From assembly GCF_016858305.2 (NCBI RefSeq), contig NZ_CP074436.1, positions 3,864,001 through 3,928,000 of the forward strand: DNA of 64,000 nucleotides. Reading direction: 5' to 3'. Of this stretch, positions 16,629 to 25,081 are shown one piece after another; the stretch's first letter is position 1; each line of letters begins with the position of its first letter. The notes beneath the pieces were generated by a model. It ran no database searches. It was not told the origin of the DNA and was given only the letters and a program-made list of their open reading frames with translations. Made by a program: the position numbers and the translations under genes. This DNA comes from Polaribacter sp. Q13. GTDB lineage: Bacteria > Bacteroidota > Bacteroidia > Flavobacteriales > Flavobacteriaceae.

Positions 16629-18020
16629 ATGAAAAAATTACAATTTAAGACAATTCATAAAACAAAAATGGCAGATACAGTTACTCCAGTAGGGCTGTAC
16701 TTACGTTTTAGAGATAAATTCGCTAACACGCTGTTGTTAGAAGGTTCCGATTATCACAGTAAAGAAGAAAGCTTTTCTTTTATTGCTGTAGAACCTATTG
16801 TTACTATGAAAGTAGATGATTATCAGTTTACAGTTTCACATAAAGGAACGCAAATAGATACACAACCTATCTATAAAAACTTTTATGATTTATATTATAA
16901 ATTTAAGGATGCGATAGATTTAGATTGTCCTGCCGAGTTAAAACCCTATAACGGATTATATGGGTATACAACCTTTGATTCTGTTCAGTATTTCGAGAAT
17001 ATTAAATTCACAAACAAGAAAGCACCTTCTGCAATACCAGAAATGCAATACAGTTTTTATCGTTTTGTTATTGTTATCAATCATTTTAATGATGAAATGA
17101 CGCTGATAGAAAATATAGAAGAAGGTACAGCTTCTCGTATAGATGAAGTTGAAACCATTATTGATGCACAAGCATTTAATACACTAAAATTCGAAATTGT
17201 AGGTGAAGAAACTTCAAATATAACTGGCGAAGAATTTAAAGAGTATGTGCGAAAAGCAAAATCTCATTGTAAAAGAGGAGATGTTTTTCAACTAGTTTTA
17301 TCTCGCCAATTTCAACAAAAATTTAAAGGAGACGAGTTTAATGTGTATAGAGCATTGCGTTCTATCAACCCGTCGCCATATTTGTTTTATTTCGATTACG
17401 GGTCTTTCAAATTAATGGGTTCTTCACCAGAAGCGCAAATTAAAATATCCGCAGGTAAAGCGACGATCAATCCAATTGCAGGTACGTTTAGACGAACGGG
17501 AGATATGGCAGAAGATATTAAGTTGGGTAAAAAATTATCCGCAGATAAAAAGGAAACCGCAGAACACGTAATGTTGGTAGATTTAGCACGTAACGATTTA
17601 AGCAAACATGCCGATAAAGTTACCGTTGAGGTATTTAAAGAAGTACAATATTTTAGCCACGTGATTCATTTGGTTTCTACTGTTAGAGGAGAAATTAAAG
17701 GAAACCCAATTGAAATTGTTGGAGACACTTTTCCTGCAGGAACTTTAAGTGGAGCGCCAAAATACAAGGCAATGCAGTTAATCGATAAATACGAAAACCA
17801 AACACGCGGATTTTACGGTGGAGCAGTCGGAATTATCGGTCTAGACAACTCTGTAAATTTGGCCATTGCCATTCGTTCGTTTGTAAGTAAGAACAACGTT
17901 TTATATTCGCAAGCGGGAGCAGGAATCGTAATTCATTCCGACGAAGAAAAAGAATTACAAGAAGTAAATAATAAATTAGCAGCGTTAAAAAAAGCGTTGA
18001 TTTTAGCAGAAAATATTTAA
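16629..18020 (+). CDS. trpE: anthranilate synthase component I
   Basis: 463 residues, the chorismate-binding subunit that makes anthranilate with ammonia from TrpG. The C-terminal chorismate-binding domain shows KRGDVFQLVLSRQF, SPYLFYFDYG, the GTFRRTGDMAEDI motif and HVMLVDLARNDL. FPAGTLSGAPKYKAMQLID and the end GAVGIIGLDN...AIAIRSF complete it. The N-terminal domain carries the Trp-binding LLEGSDYH-type segment (SDYHSKEESFSFI), so feedback inhibition is likely in addition to attenuation. It is the first structural gene of the operon. Confidence 0.96.
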   Translation: MKKLQFKTIHKTKMADTVTPVGLYLRFRDKFANTLLLEGSDYHSKEESFSFIAVEPIVTMKVDDYQFTVSHKGTQIDTQPIYKNFYDLYYKFKDAIDLDCPAELKPYNGLYGYTTFDSVQYFENIKFTNKKAPSAIPEMQYSFYRFVIVINHFNDEMTLIENIEEGTASRIDEVETIIDAQAFNTLKFEIVGEETSNITGEEFKEYVRKAKSHCKRGDVFQLVLSRQFQQKFKGDEFNVYRALRSINPSPYLFYFDYGSFKLMGSSPEAQIKISAGKATINPIAGTFRRTGDMAEDIKLGKKLSADKKETAEHVMLVDLARNDLSKHADKVTVEVFKEVQYFSHVIHLVSTVRGEIKGNPIEIVGDTFPAGTLSGAPKYKAMQLIDKYENQTRGFYGGAVGIIGLDNSVNLAIAIRSFVSKNNVLYSQAGAGIVIHSDEEKELQEVNNKLAALKKALILAENI

Positions 18021-18091
18021 AAATAGCTTTTAGCTGTTAGCGGTTAGCTTTTTGCTAATTGCCAAAAGCCAAAAGCCAAAAGCTTTTTAAA
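18021..18091. repeat. TTAGC/GCCAAAAG spacer repeat between trpE and trpG
   Basis: Short degenerate repeats: TTAGCTGTTAGCGGTTAGC on the left and three GCCAAAA units on the right, together able to fold back (AGCTTTT/AAAAGCT). The TTAGCGGTTAGC core also occurs inside gatB::aspS (near 11513), where it encodes part of the linker. A TTG-started frame through it would extend trpG by 11 residues, but that is unlikely to be real. Confidence 0.7.
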
Positions 18092-18667
18092 ATGAAAATA
18101 TTAATTTTAGATAATTACGATTCTTTTACCTACAATTTGGTTCATTTGGTAGAGAAAATCACAGGAGAATTTCCTGCAGTTTTTAGAAACGATGAAATCA
18201 GTATTGCAGATGTAGGAAACTACGATATGATTATGTTATCGCCAGGACCAGGAATTCCGGATGAAGCAGGCATCTTAAAAGAAGTAATTAAAACCTACGC
18301 AGGCATAAAACCAATATTCGGAGTGTGTTTGGGCTTACAAGCCATTACAGAAGTTTTTGGAGGAACCATCATCAATTTAGAAGATGTTTTTCACGGAGTA
18401 GCCACAGAAATGAGAGTTACAGACAAAAACGCAATAATATTTAAAGATGTTTCAGAAACATTTATGGCGGCACGTTACCATTCTTGGGCAGCAACAGACG
18501 AAGGTTTTCCAGAAGAAATTCAAGTTACTGCTAGAGATGAAGATGGATTAATTCAGGCAATTGAGCATAAGATATTTCCAATTTCTGCTGTGCAGTTTCA
18601 CCCGGAATCTATTTTAACAGATGTTGGTGAGCAGTTGGTAACGAATTTTATTAATGCGAATAAATAA
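18092..18667 (+). CDS. trpG: anthranilate synthase component II (glutamine amidotransferase)
   Basis: 191 residues counted from the ATG at 18092, giving the standard start MKILILDNYDSFTYNL. Class I glutaminase: the oxyanion strand MLSPGPGIP, the nucleophile Cys in GVCLGLQAI and the catalytic His-x-Glu in VQFHPESI. It releases ammonia for TrpE. A TTG further upstream (18059) lies in the repeat and is rejected as start. Confidence 0.95.
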   Translation: MKILILDNYDSFTYNLVHLVEKITGEFPAVFRNDEISIADVGNYDMIMLSPGPGIPDEAGILKEVIKTYAGIKPIFGVCLGLQAITEVFGGTIINLEDVFHGVATEMRVTDKNAIIFKDVSETFMAARYHSWAATDEGFPEEIQVTARDEDGLIQAIEHKIFPISAVQFHPESILTDVGEQLVTNFINANK

Positions 18668-18732
18668 ATGTCATTGCGAGGCACGAAGCAATCTTTTAAT
18701 GATGAGATTGCTTCGTACCTCGCAATGACAAG
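18668..18732. repeat. long inverted repeat of the TGTCATTGCGAGG family, trpG-trpD spacer
   Basis: TGTCATTGCGAGG...ACGAAGCAATCT on the left and AGATTGCTTCGT...CCTCGCAATGACA on the right form an almost perfect 26-bp stem with a short loop. This is a dispersed intergenic element known from many Bacteroidota genomes. It is transcribed with the operon and may stabilise or process the mRNA. Confidence 0.9.
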
Positions 18733-18740
18733 TAAGAATT

Positions 18741-19730
18741 ATGAAAGCAATTTTAAACAAATTATATAATCACGAAAGATTGTCTAAATCTGAAGCAAAA
18801 CAAATCTTAAAAGATATTGCTGCAGAGAAATACAATGATGCCCATTTAGCATCATTTATGACTGTTTTTATGATGCGTCCGATAACAGCAGATGAACTTG
18901 CTGGTTTTAGAGATGCGTTAATGGAGTTGGCAATAAAAGTAGATTTATCAGATTATAATACAATCGATATTGTTGGAACTGGAGGCGATGGAAAAGATAC
19001 GTTTAACATATCAACCTTAACTTCTTTTATAGTTGCCGGAACCGGACAAAAAGTAGCAAAACACGGTAATTATTCAGTGTCTTCTCAATCAGGTTCGTCT
19101 GATATGTTAGAGAGTTTTGGATACAATTTTACGAATGATGAAACCATTTTAAGAGAACATTTAGAAAAGGCAAATATTTGTTTTTTACATGCTCCAAAGT
19201 TTCATCCAGCAATGAAAGCTGTAAGTGGAACAAGAAAAGCATTGGCATTAAAAACGTTCTTTAATATGTTAGGGCCTTTGGTAAACCCAAGTTCACCTAA
19301 AAACCACATGTTGGGAACTTTTAATTTAGAAGTTGCACGTTTGTACAATTACATTTTACAAGAAGAAGATATCAATTACGGAATTATTCATGCCTTAGAT
19401 GGTTATGATGAAATTTCGTTAACAAGCGGATTTAAGTTCTTTACGAAAAACGGAGAACAAATTATAAACCCAGAAGATTTAGGACAGAAAAGAATTCAGC
19501 AATCAGAAATATTTGGAGGGAATTCAGTTGCAGATGCTGCTGAAATTTTCAAAACGATTATTGGTGGAAATGGAACAGAATCTCAGAATAATGTAGTGCT
19601 AACAAATGCTGCTTTTGCATTAACTATTGTTGATGATACCAAGTCTTTCGAAAATGCTTTCGCAGAAGCTAAAGATTCGTTATTTGGATTGAAAGCGAAA
19701 CAAACGCTAGAGAAATTAGTTAGTATTTAA
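18741..19730 (+). CDS. trpD: anthranilate phosphoribosyltransferase
   Basis: 329 residues, transfers phosphoribosyl from PRPP to anthranilate. The PRPP-binding loop GTGGDGKDTFNIST is near residue 76, followed by AKHGNYSVSSQSGSSDMLE (anthranilate and metal contacts) and FLHAPKFHPAMKAV. The length is standard for a stand-alone TrpD. Confidence 0.96.
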   Translation: MKAILNKLYNHERLSKSEAKQILKDIAAEKYNDAHLASFMTVFMMRPITADELAGFRDALMELAIKVDLSDYNTIDIVGTGGDGKDTFNISTLTSFIVAGTGQKVAKHGNYSVSSQSGSSDMLESFGYNFTNDETILREHLEKANICFLHAPKFHPAMKAVSGTRKALALKTFFNMLGPLVNPSSPKNHMLGTFNLEVARLYNYILQEEDINYGIIHALDGYDEISLTSGFKFFTKNGEQIINPEDLGQKRIQQSEIFGGNSVADAAEIFKTIIGGNGTESQNNVVLTNAAFALTIVDDTKSFENAFAEAKDSLFGLKAKQTLEKLVSI

Positions 19731-19740
19731 AAATAGAAAA

Positions 19741-19856
19741 TGTCATTCCGAAGGAAGTATGACTGAAGGAATCTTTTAGTAAAAAGAACAGATTGTTTCG
19801 CTCCTCACAATGACTAAATATATTAAAATAGGTTTCGACTGTGCTCGACCTAATAT
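19741..19856. repeat. REP-like repeats in the trpD-trpC spacer
   Basis: TGTCATTCCGAAGGAAG...GGAATCTTTTAG with a degenerate partner AGATTGTTTCGCTCCTCACAATGAC, then TTTCGACTGTGCTCGACC, which repeats the core found at 16600. Two different element types are fused here and both are decayed. Confidence 0.75.
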
Positions 19857-19868
19857 AAGAAATAAGAA

Positions 19869-20657
19869 ATGACAATACTTGATAAAATAATCGCATTTAA
19901 AAAGAAGGAAATTGCTAAGATAAAAGCAGAAGTTCCTGTACAAAATTTAGTAAAAAGTCCAAGTTTTGGAAGAGAAACTTTTTCATTAAAAAAATCTTTG
20001 TTAGAAGTTGGTTCTACAGGGATTATTGCAGAGTTTAAACGTCAATCTCCATCAAAAGGAATCATTAACGACCAAGCAACCATTGCAGAGGTTACTAATG
20101 GGTATTTGGATGCGAATGTTGCTGCACAATCTATTTTAACAGACACTTCTTTCTTTGGAGGAACAATGGCAGATTTAATGGAGGCAAGAGTTATCAATCA
20201 ACAAAAACCAATTCTTAGAAAAGATTTTATTGTTGATGGATTTCAGATTGTAGAAGCAAAAGCGATTGGAGCCGATGTAGTTTTATTAATAGCTTCTTGC
20301 TTAACCGCAACTGAGTTAAAAAACTACGGAAACTTAGCAACAGACTTAGGTTTAGAGGTTTTGTATGAAGTACATACGCAAGAAGATTTAGATAAAATTA
20401 ACGATTTAGATAATAAGATTATCGGAATTAATAATAGAAACCTAAAGACTTTTGAAGTGGATTTAGAGCACTCAATTAAATTAGCAGGTCAAATTCCGGA
20501 TACGTGTTTAAAGGTTTCAGAAAGCGGAATTTCTGATCCAAAGATTATTACTGGATTGAAAGAATTTGGTTTTCAAGGTTTCTTAATTGGAGAGAATTTT
20601 ATGAAAACAGACAATCCTGGAGAAGCTTGTTTAGATTTTATCAATCAAATTAGATAG
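19869..20657 (+). CDS. trpC: indole-3-glycerol phosphate synthase
   Basis: 262-residue TIM barrel that closes the ring of CdRP to indole-glycerol phosphate. Motifs in order: IAEFKRQSPSKG (catalytic Lys and Ser), SILTDTSFFGG, PILRKDFIVDGFQIVEAKAIGAD (catalytic Lys), GINNRNLKTFEVD, and SESGISDP with GFLIGENFM for the phosphate. It is not fused to TrpF; trpF follows as a separate gene. Confidence 0.96.
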   Translation: MTILDKIIAFKKKEIAKIKAEVPVQNLVKSPSFGRETFSLKKSLLEVGSTGIIAEFKRQSPSKGIINDQATIAEVTNGYLDANVAAQSILTDTSFFGGTMADLMEARVINQQKPILRKDFIVDGFQIVEAKAIGADVVLLIASCLTATELKNYGNLATDLGLEVLYEVHTQEDLDKINDLDNKIIGINNRNLKTFEVDLEHSIKLAGQIPDTCLKVSESGISDPKIITGLKEFGFQGFLIGENFMKTDNPGEACLDFINQIR

Positions 20658-20660
20658 TTA

Positions 20661-20764
20661 TGTCAGTTCGAGTGAATTTTGAGGAACGAAAAATTTGTAT
20701 CGAGAACAGAATAACTTCTCGATACAATTTTCTCATAAAGTCGAAAATCACTCGAAGTGACAAA
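20661..20764. repeat. long inverted repeat in the trpC-trpF spacer
   Basis: About 100 bases fold into one stem: TGTCAGTTCGAGTGAATTT... with ...AAATCACTCGAAGTGACA at the outside, and TTGTATCGAGAA with TTCTCGATACAA inside. A third repeat family distinct from those in the two preceding spacers. Confidence 0.85.
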
Positions 20765-20775
20765 AAGATAATATT

Positions 20776-21471
20776 ATGAAATTAAAGGTTTGTGGAATGA
20801 AGTTTACAGAAAATATCCAACAAGTTGCAGCGTTGCAACCTGATTATTTGGGGTTTATTTTCTATGAAAAATCAAAAAGAAATTTTGAAGGAATTATTCC
20901 AGAACTTTCTAATTCGATAAAAAAAACAGGTGTTTTTGTAAATGAATATATCGAGATTGTTATTTCTTTAGTTGAAGAATATAGGTTAGAAGCTATTCAG
21001 TTACACGGAGATGAGTCTGTTGAGTATGTTGTCAATTTAAAAAAGCAATTAGCAGAAAATAAAGCGCTGTTTATTGAAGAAAATAAGACGATAAAAAAGC
21101 AAAAAAATAAACACTACATTTCTAAAAATGAAGTTGAGGTTATTAAAGTATTCGGAATTAAAGACGAATTTAATTTTGATGTTTTAAAGCCGTATTTAGA
21201 AGTGGTAGATTTCTTTTTGTTTGATACCAAAGGAAAAGAAAGAGGAGGAAATGGAACCAAATTTGATTGGTCTGTTTTAGAGAAATATCCTTTTGAAAAA
21301 CCTTTCTTTTTAAGTGGAGGAATCGGTTTAGAGGATGTAGAAGAAGTACAAAAAATATTGAAATCTAATTTACCAATTTACGCTTTAGATGTAAATAGTA
21401 AATTTGAGAGTAAACCAGGAGTTAAGAAAACAGAAGAGTTAAAGGAATTTAAGAAAGAAATTTTTGTGTAA
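20776..21471 (+). CDS. trpF: phosphoribosylanthranilate isomerase
   Basis: 231-residue TIM barrel. It begins KLKVCGMKF with the catalytic Cys, then LQPDYLGFIFYEKSKR, AIQLHGDE, the catalytic Asp in FFLFDTKGKERGGNGTKFDW, and FLSGGIGLEDV for the phosphate. It is slightly longer than the usual 200-210 residues because of a Lys-rich insertion around residues 95-115 (KKQKNKHYISKNE). Confidence 0.95.
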   Translation: MKLKVCGMKFTENIQQVAALQPDYLGFIFYEKSKRNFEGIIPELSNSIKKTGVFVNEYIEIVISLVEEYRLEAIQLHGDESVEYVVNLKKQLAENKALFIEENKTIKKQKNKHYISKNEVEVIKVFGIKDEFNFDVLKPYLEVVDFFLFDTKGKERGGNGTKFDWSVLEKYPFEKPFFLSGGIGLEDVEEVQKILKSNLPIYALDVNSKFESKPGVKKTEELKEFKKEIFV

Positions 21472-21474
21472 TTG

Positions 21475-21548
21475 TGTAAAAGTTGAATTGTGTAAAAAAG
21501 CACATCAACAGTTACACGATTAAACAAATAAACAATTACACAATTTAA
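21475..21548. repeat. AATTGTGTAA/TTACACAATT repeats, trpF-trpB spacer
   Basis: AATTGTGTAA occurs twice on the left and its complement (TTACACGATT, then TTACACAATT) twice on the right, making a nested inverted repeat that nearly fills the spacer. It is unlike the other trp spacer elements. Confidence 0.75.
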
Positions 21549-21551
21549 GAT

Positions 21552-22736
21552 ATGAAATCAAAATTTCACCCAGACAAAAATGGTTATTACGGACAATTTG
21601 GAGGTGCTTTTATCCCAGAATTGTTATACCCGAATGTAAAGGAATTAGAAGATAATTATCTTCAAATTTTAGAATCGGAAGAGTTTCAAGAAGAATACAA
21701 AGCCTTATTAAAAGATTACGTTGGTCGCCCGAGTCCGTTGTATTTGGCAAAAAGATTATCAGAAAAATATGGTGCTTTTATTTACTTAAAACGAGAAGAT
21801 TTAAACCATACAGGCGCACATAAAATAAACAATACTATTGGTCAGATTTTAGTTGCTAAGAAATTAGGGAAAACGAAAATTATAGCAGAAACAGGCGCAG
21901 GACAACACGGAGTTGCAACGGCTACAGTTTGTGCTTTAATGAACTTAGAATGTACTGTCTTTATGGGAGAAAAAGACATTGAGCGTCAAGCGCCAAATGT
22001 TGCACGTATGAAAATGTTAGGTGCAAAAGTGGTACCTGCTTTAAGCGGAAGTAGAACTTTAAAAGATGCAACAAATGAAGCAATTCGTTATTGGATTCAG
22101 CATCCAGAAACGTTTTATTTAATTGGTTCTGTAGTTGGGCCGCATCCGTATCCAGATATGGTTGCGCGTTTACAAGCAGTAATTTCAGAAGAAATGAAAT
22201 GGCAACTAAAAGAGAAAACCGGTAAAGAAAATCCAGATACAATTATAGCTTGTGTTGGTGGAGGTTCTAATGCAGCCGGTGCTTTTTATCATTATATGGA
22301 TGATGAAGATGTAGAGTTAATTGCAGTTGAAGCTTCTGGATTAGGGGTGAATTCTGGAGAAAGTGCCGCCACCTCTCAATTAGGTGAAGTAGGAATTATT
22401 CATGGTTCTAAAACCATTTTAATGCAAGATGAATACGGTCAAATTATTGAGCCTTATTCTATTTCTGCAGGTTTAGATTATCCTGGAGTTGGACCTTTAC
22501 ACGCCTATCTTTTTGATTCTAAAAGAGCAAAATTCATGGATGCGACAGATAAAGAAGCGTTAGCAGCAGCTTATGAATTAACTAGAATTGAAGGAATTAT
22601 TCCTGCCTTAGAAAGTGCACATGCTTTGGCGGTTTTACCTAAAATTAAGTTTAAAAAAGACCAAGTTGTGGTGGTGAATTTATCGGGTAGAGGAGATAAA
22701 GATTTAGAAACGTATATCAACCATTTAGAAGACTAA
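21552..22736 (+). CDS. trpB: tryptophan synthase beta chain
   Basis: 394-residue PLP enzyme condensing indole with serine. It contains [11 protein letters not shown], the PLP lysine in [11 protein letters not shown] (near residue 88), [12 protein letters not shown], the PLP-phosphate loop [10 protein letters not shown], and the C-terminal [11 protein letters not shown]. It is the TrpB1 type that works with TrpA, whose gene follows. Confidence 0.97.
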   Translation: MKSKFHPDKNGYYGQFGGAFIPELLYPNVKELEDNYLQILESEEFQEEYKALLKDYVGRPSPLYLAKRLSEKYGAFIYLKREDLNHTGAHKINNTIGQILVAKKLGKTKIIAETGAGQHGVATATVCALMNLECTVFMGEKDIERQAPNVARMKMLGAKVVPALSGSRTLKDATNEAIRYWIQHPETFYLIGSVVGPHPYPDMVARLQAVISEEMKWQLKEKTGKENPDTIIACVGGGSNAAGAFYHYMDDEDVELIAVEASGLGVNSGESAATSQLGEVGIIHGSKTILMQDEYGQIIEPYSISAGLDYPGVGPLHAYLFDSKRAKFMDATDKEALAAAYELTRIEGIIPALESAHALAVLPKIKFKKDQVVVVNLSGRGDKDLETYINHLED

Positions 22737-22745
22737 TTAGAATTA

Positions 22746-22776
22746 GACCCTTCAGGGTTTTAAAACCTGAAGGGTC
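22746..22776. repeat. GACCCTTCAGG hairpin in the trpB-trpA spacer
   Basis: GACCCTTCAGG (22746-22756) pairs with CCTGAAGGGTC (22766-22776) around GTTTTAAAA. No T-run of terminator length follows, so it is a dispersed dyad rather than a terminator. Confidence 0.8.
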
Positions 22777-22793
22777 TTCATTAATAGAATATT

Positions 22794-23561
22794 ATGAATT
22801 CAATTCAAGAATTATTTCAGAAAAAAGATAAAAATTTATTATCTATTTATTTTACTTGTGGATATCCGAAGTTAAACGATACTACAAAAGTGATTTCGGC
22901 ATTAGAAAAAAGTGGTGTAGATTTTATAGAAGTTGGTTTGCCATATTCAGATCCTTTAGCAGACGGACCAACGATACAAGATAGTAGCCAGAAAGCATTA
23001 GAAAACGGTATTAATTTAGATTTGATTTTTGATCAATTAATGACGATTAAAGGCAGTAATAAAACACCTTTGGTATTAATGGGGTATTTAAACCAGATGT
23101 TAAAATATGGTGAAGATAAATTTTGTAAGAAAGTAGTAGATTGTGGTATTGATACCGTTATTCTTCCAGATTTACCAATGATTGAGTTTGAAAATCATTA
23201 TAAAGATTTATTTGAAAAATACGGAATTACAAACGTGTTTTTAATTACTCCGCATACATCCGAAGAAAGAATTAGAAAAATAGATGCGTATTCTAAAGCC
23301 TTTATTTATGTAGTTGCCTCGGCTTCTATTACGGGAGCAAAAGGAGATATTTCTAATAATCAAGTTGCTTATTTCGAAAGAATAAAAAACATGAATTTGC
23401 AAAGTAAATTAATTATTGGTTTTGGTATTTCTGATAAACAAACTTTTACTACTGCATGTGAATATGCAAACGGAACTATTATAGGTTCTGCATTTATTAA
23501 GAATTTAGGTGCTAATGGAATTGATAAAATTGATGATTTTATAAAACCAATTATTTCTTAA
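22794..23561 (+). CDS. trpA: tryptophan synthase alpha chain
   Basis: 255-residue TIM barrel releasing indole from indole-glycerol phosphate. It shows TCGYPKLNDT, FIEVGLPYSDPLADGPTIQ with the catalytic Glu, GYLNQMLKYG, LPDLPMIE with the catalytic Asp, VASASITGAKG, and FGISDKQTF. It is the last gene of the operon and is followed by a strong terminator. Confidence 0.97.
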   Translation: MNSIQELFQKKDKNLLSIYFTCGYPKLNDTTKVISALEKSGVDFIEVGLPYSDPLADGPTIQDSSQKALENGINLDLIFDQLMTIKGSNKTPLVLMGYLNQMLKYGEDKFCKKVVDCGIDTVILPDLPMIEFENHYKDLFEKYGITNVFLITPHTSEERIRKIDAYSKAFIYVVASASITGAKGDISNNQVAYFERIKNMNLQSKLIIGFGISDKQTFTTACEYANGTIIGSAFIKNLGANGIDKIDDFIKPIIS

Positions 23562-23584
23562 ATTAAAGTCATATAAATTATATA

Positions 23585-23620
23585 AAAAAAAGCGAAACTT
23601 ATTAAGTTTCGCTTTTTTTT
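23585..23620. terminator. bidirectional terminator between trpA and the FKBP gene
   Basis: AAAGCGAAACTT (23589-23600) pairs perfectly with AAGTTTCGCTTT (23604-23615), with T-runs on both strands. It can end the trp operon from the left and the FKBP lipoprotein gene from the right. Confidence 0.92.
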
Positions 23621-23639
23621 ATGTCCTTAAATATTTAGT

Positions 23640-24485
23640 TTAGTCATTAACACTAATTAAATTGACATCAAAAGCTAAAACAGTATATCCTGGAATAAGA
23701 ACATTTCCATAAACATCAGTATATCCGTTTTCTCCATATCCTAAAGTATAAGGCACTAACAGAATACCGTCTCCACCTTCTTTAAAATATGGAATTCCTT
23801 CTGTCCAACCTGCAATTACTTGATTTAAATTAAATGTTGCTCCAGATACAGTACTTTCATCAAAAGGAGTTCCGTTTAAAAAAGTTCCTTTATAAGCAAC
23901 TGTTACATTGGAAGAGTCTGTTGGTCTTGTACCTGTTCCTTCATTATTTATTACATAATACAAGCCAGAATTGGTTTTTGTTGCAGTTAAATTATTGTCT
24001 TCAATATATTTTAAAATAGCAGCTTCATTTTGTTCGTCATAATCTGTATATGCAGCATTAATTTTTATGTCAAAGATTAATACAGCACCTGCAGGAATTG
24101 AACCAGATCCACTTTCGCCATAAGCTAATTGGTAAGGAAGTATTAAAGTTCCATCTCCACCTTCTCTAAAAAGTTGAAGGCCTTCTATAAAACCAGGAAT
24201 TACTTTTGTTAAATTAAACACAGCACCTTCATATTCGTCAAAAACTGTTCCGTCTAAATAATATCCTTTATAGTCAACATCTACTATAGAGCTTTCTGAA
24301 GGATACTCTCCTGTACCTTCATTATTAATAATATAGTAAAGTCCTGTATCAGTTTTTGTTGCAGTTAAATTGTTGTCTTCAAGATATTTTAAAATATCAG
24401 CTTCTGTTTCTGGGTTGAAACTATCTTCTTTATTACAAGAAGTAAAAAGAATTAGTGATAAAAACAAATATAAATATGATTTCAT
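23640..24485 (-). CDS. lipoprotein with two FKBP-type prolyl isomerase domains
   Basis: 281 residues. A lipobox (LILFTSC, Cys17) is followed by two FKBP domains (about 40-155 and 160-280). Each is preceded by the same short helix motif ILKYLEDNNLTATKT / ILKYIEDNNLTATKT, so the protein arose by internal duplication. FKBP core features are visible twice: VDYKGYYLDGTVFD with VIPGFIEGLQL...GGDGTLILPYQLAYGE, then VAYKGTFLNGTPFD with VIAGWTEGIPYFKEGGDGILLVPY. It likely assists folding of proline-containing envelope proteins. It is related in style to GldI-type gliding lipoproteins, but I do not assign it as GldI. Confidence 0.88.
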   Translation of the reverse strand: MKSYLYLFLSLILFTSCNKEDSFNPETEADILKYLEDNNLTATKTDTGLYYIINNEGTGEYPSESSIVDVDYKGYYLDGTVFDEYEGAVFNLTKVIPGFIEGLQLFREGGDGTLILPYQLAYGESGSGSIPAGAVLIFDIKINAAYTDYDEQNEAAILKYIEDNNLTATKTNSGLYYVINNEGTGTRPTDSSNVTVAYKGTFLNGTPFDESTVSGATFNLNQVIAGWTEGIPYFKEGGDGILLVPYTLGYGENGYTDVYGNVLIPGYTVLAFDVNLISVND

Positions 24486-24599
24486 GGTACGTTTTTTTAA
24501 GTTTTAGGCGAATATAAAAGAAATCCAAATCATTATATAATTTAAAAATAGAAACTATTCATTATTTTATTTATATTAAGAATCTAAAACAATATAATT

Positions 24600-24836
24600 A
24601 TGAAATTACCAAAAAGAGCAGGAAATGCATCTATTGCAGTTGAATTAGAAGAAGGGAAAAATTATGCATGGTGTAGTTGTGGTTTGTCGGAAAACCAACC
24701 ATTATGTGATGGAAAACATAAAGGCACAGGCATGAGTCCGAATGTTTTTAAAGCAGATAAAACAGAAAGCAGAAATTTATGTGCTTGTAAAGAAACTAAA
24801 AATGCACCTTTTTGTGATGGTTCTCATAGATCATAA
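24600..24836 (+). CDS. CDGSH-type iron-sulfur protein with two clusters
   Basis: 78 residues with two CDGSH motifs: CSCGLSENQPLCDGKHKG near residue 29 and CACKETKNAPFCDGSHRS at the end, each with the three Cys and one His that bind a 2Fe-2S cluster. There is no membrane anchor, so it is a soluble bacterial mitoNEET-like protein. Its electron partner is unknown. Confidence 0.93.
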   Translation: MKLPKRAGNASIAVELEEGKNYAWCSCGLSENQPLCDGKHKGTGMSPNVFKADKTESRNLCACKETKNAPFCDGSHRS

Positions 24837-25057
24837 ATTGTTATTCTTAAGAAATAGTAATTAATTAAATGTATATTTCTTCTGCAAGGATTTTGAAACT
24901 ACACGTGCTTTATTTTCTTATTCCTTTTAAAGAAAGAAATAATTAACTTTGGGCGTGTTTTTTCTTCTTATTTTAACGTAAAATGGGGGAGTTATATAAT
25001 CCTTGTATTTTAAGTTTAAATGTCTTAAATTAATAGACGCACCTAAAAAAAACTTCT

Positions 25058-25065
25058 TAAATTTG
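25058..25065 (+). promoter_or_regulatory. candidate -7 box for the FUSC gene
   Basis: TAAATTTG matches TAnnTTTG and ends 16 bases before the start codon. No clear -33 element is seen. Confidence 0.45.
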
Positions 25066-25081
25066 ATACTTAATTTTATTT

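Noticed and set aside
18668..18732. Inverted repeat after trpG as a terminator
   Set aside because: The stem is very long with no T-run and lies inside an operon; its sequence is a known type of dispersed repeat.
20661..20764. Riboswitch or small RNA in the trpC-trpF spacer
   Set aside because: A single extended stem without loops or conserved riboswitch core; it fits a dispersed inverted repeat better.
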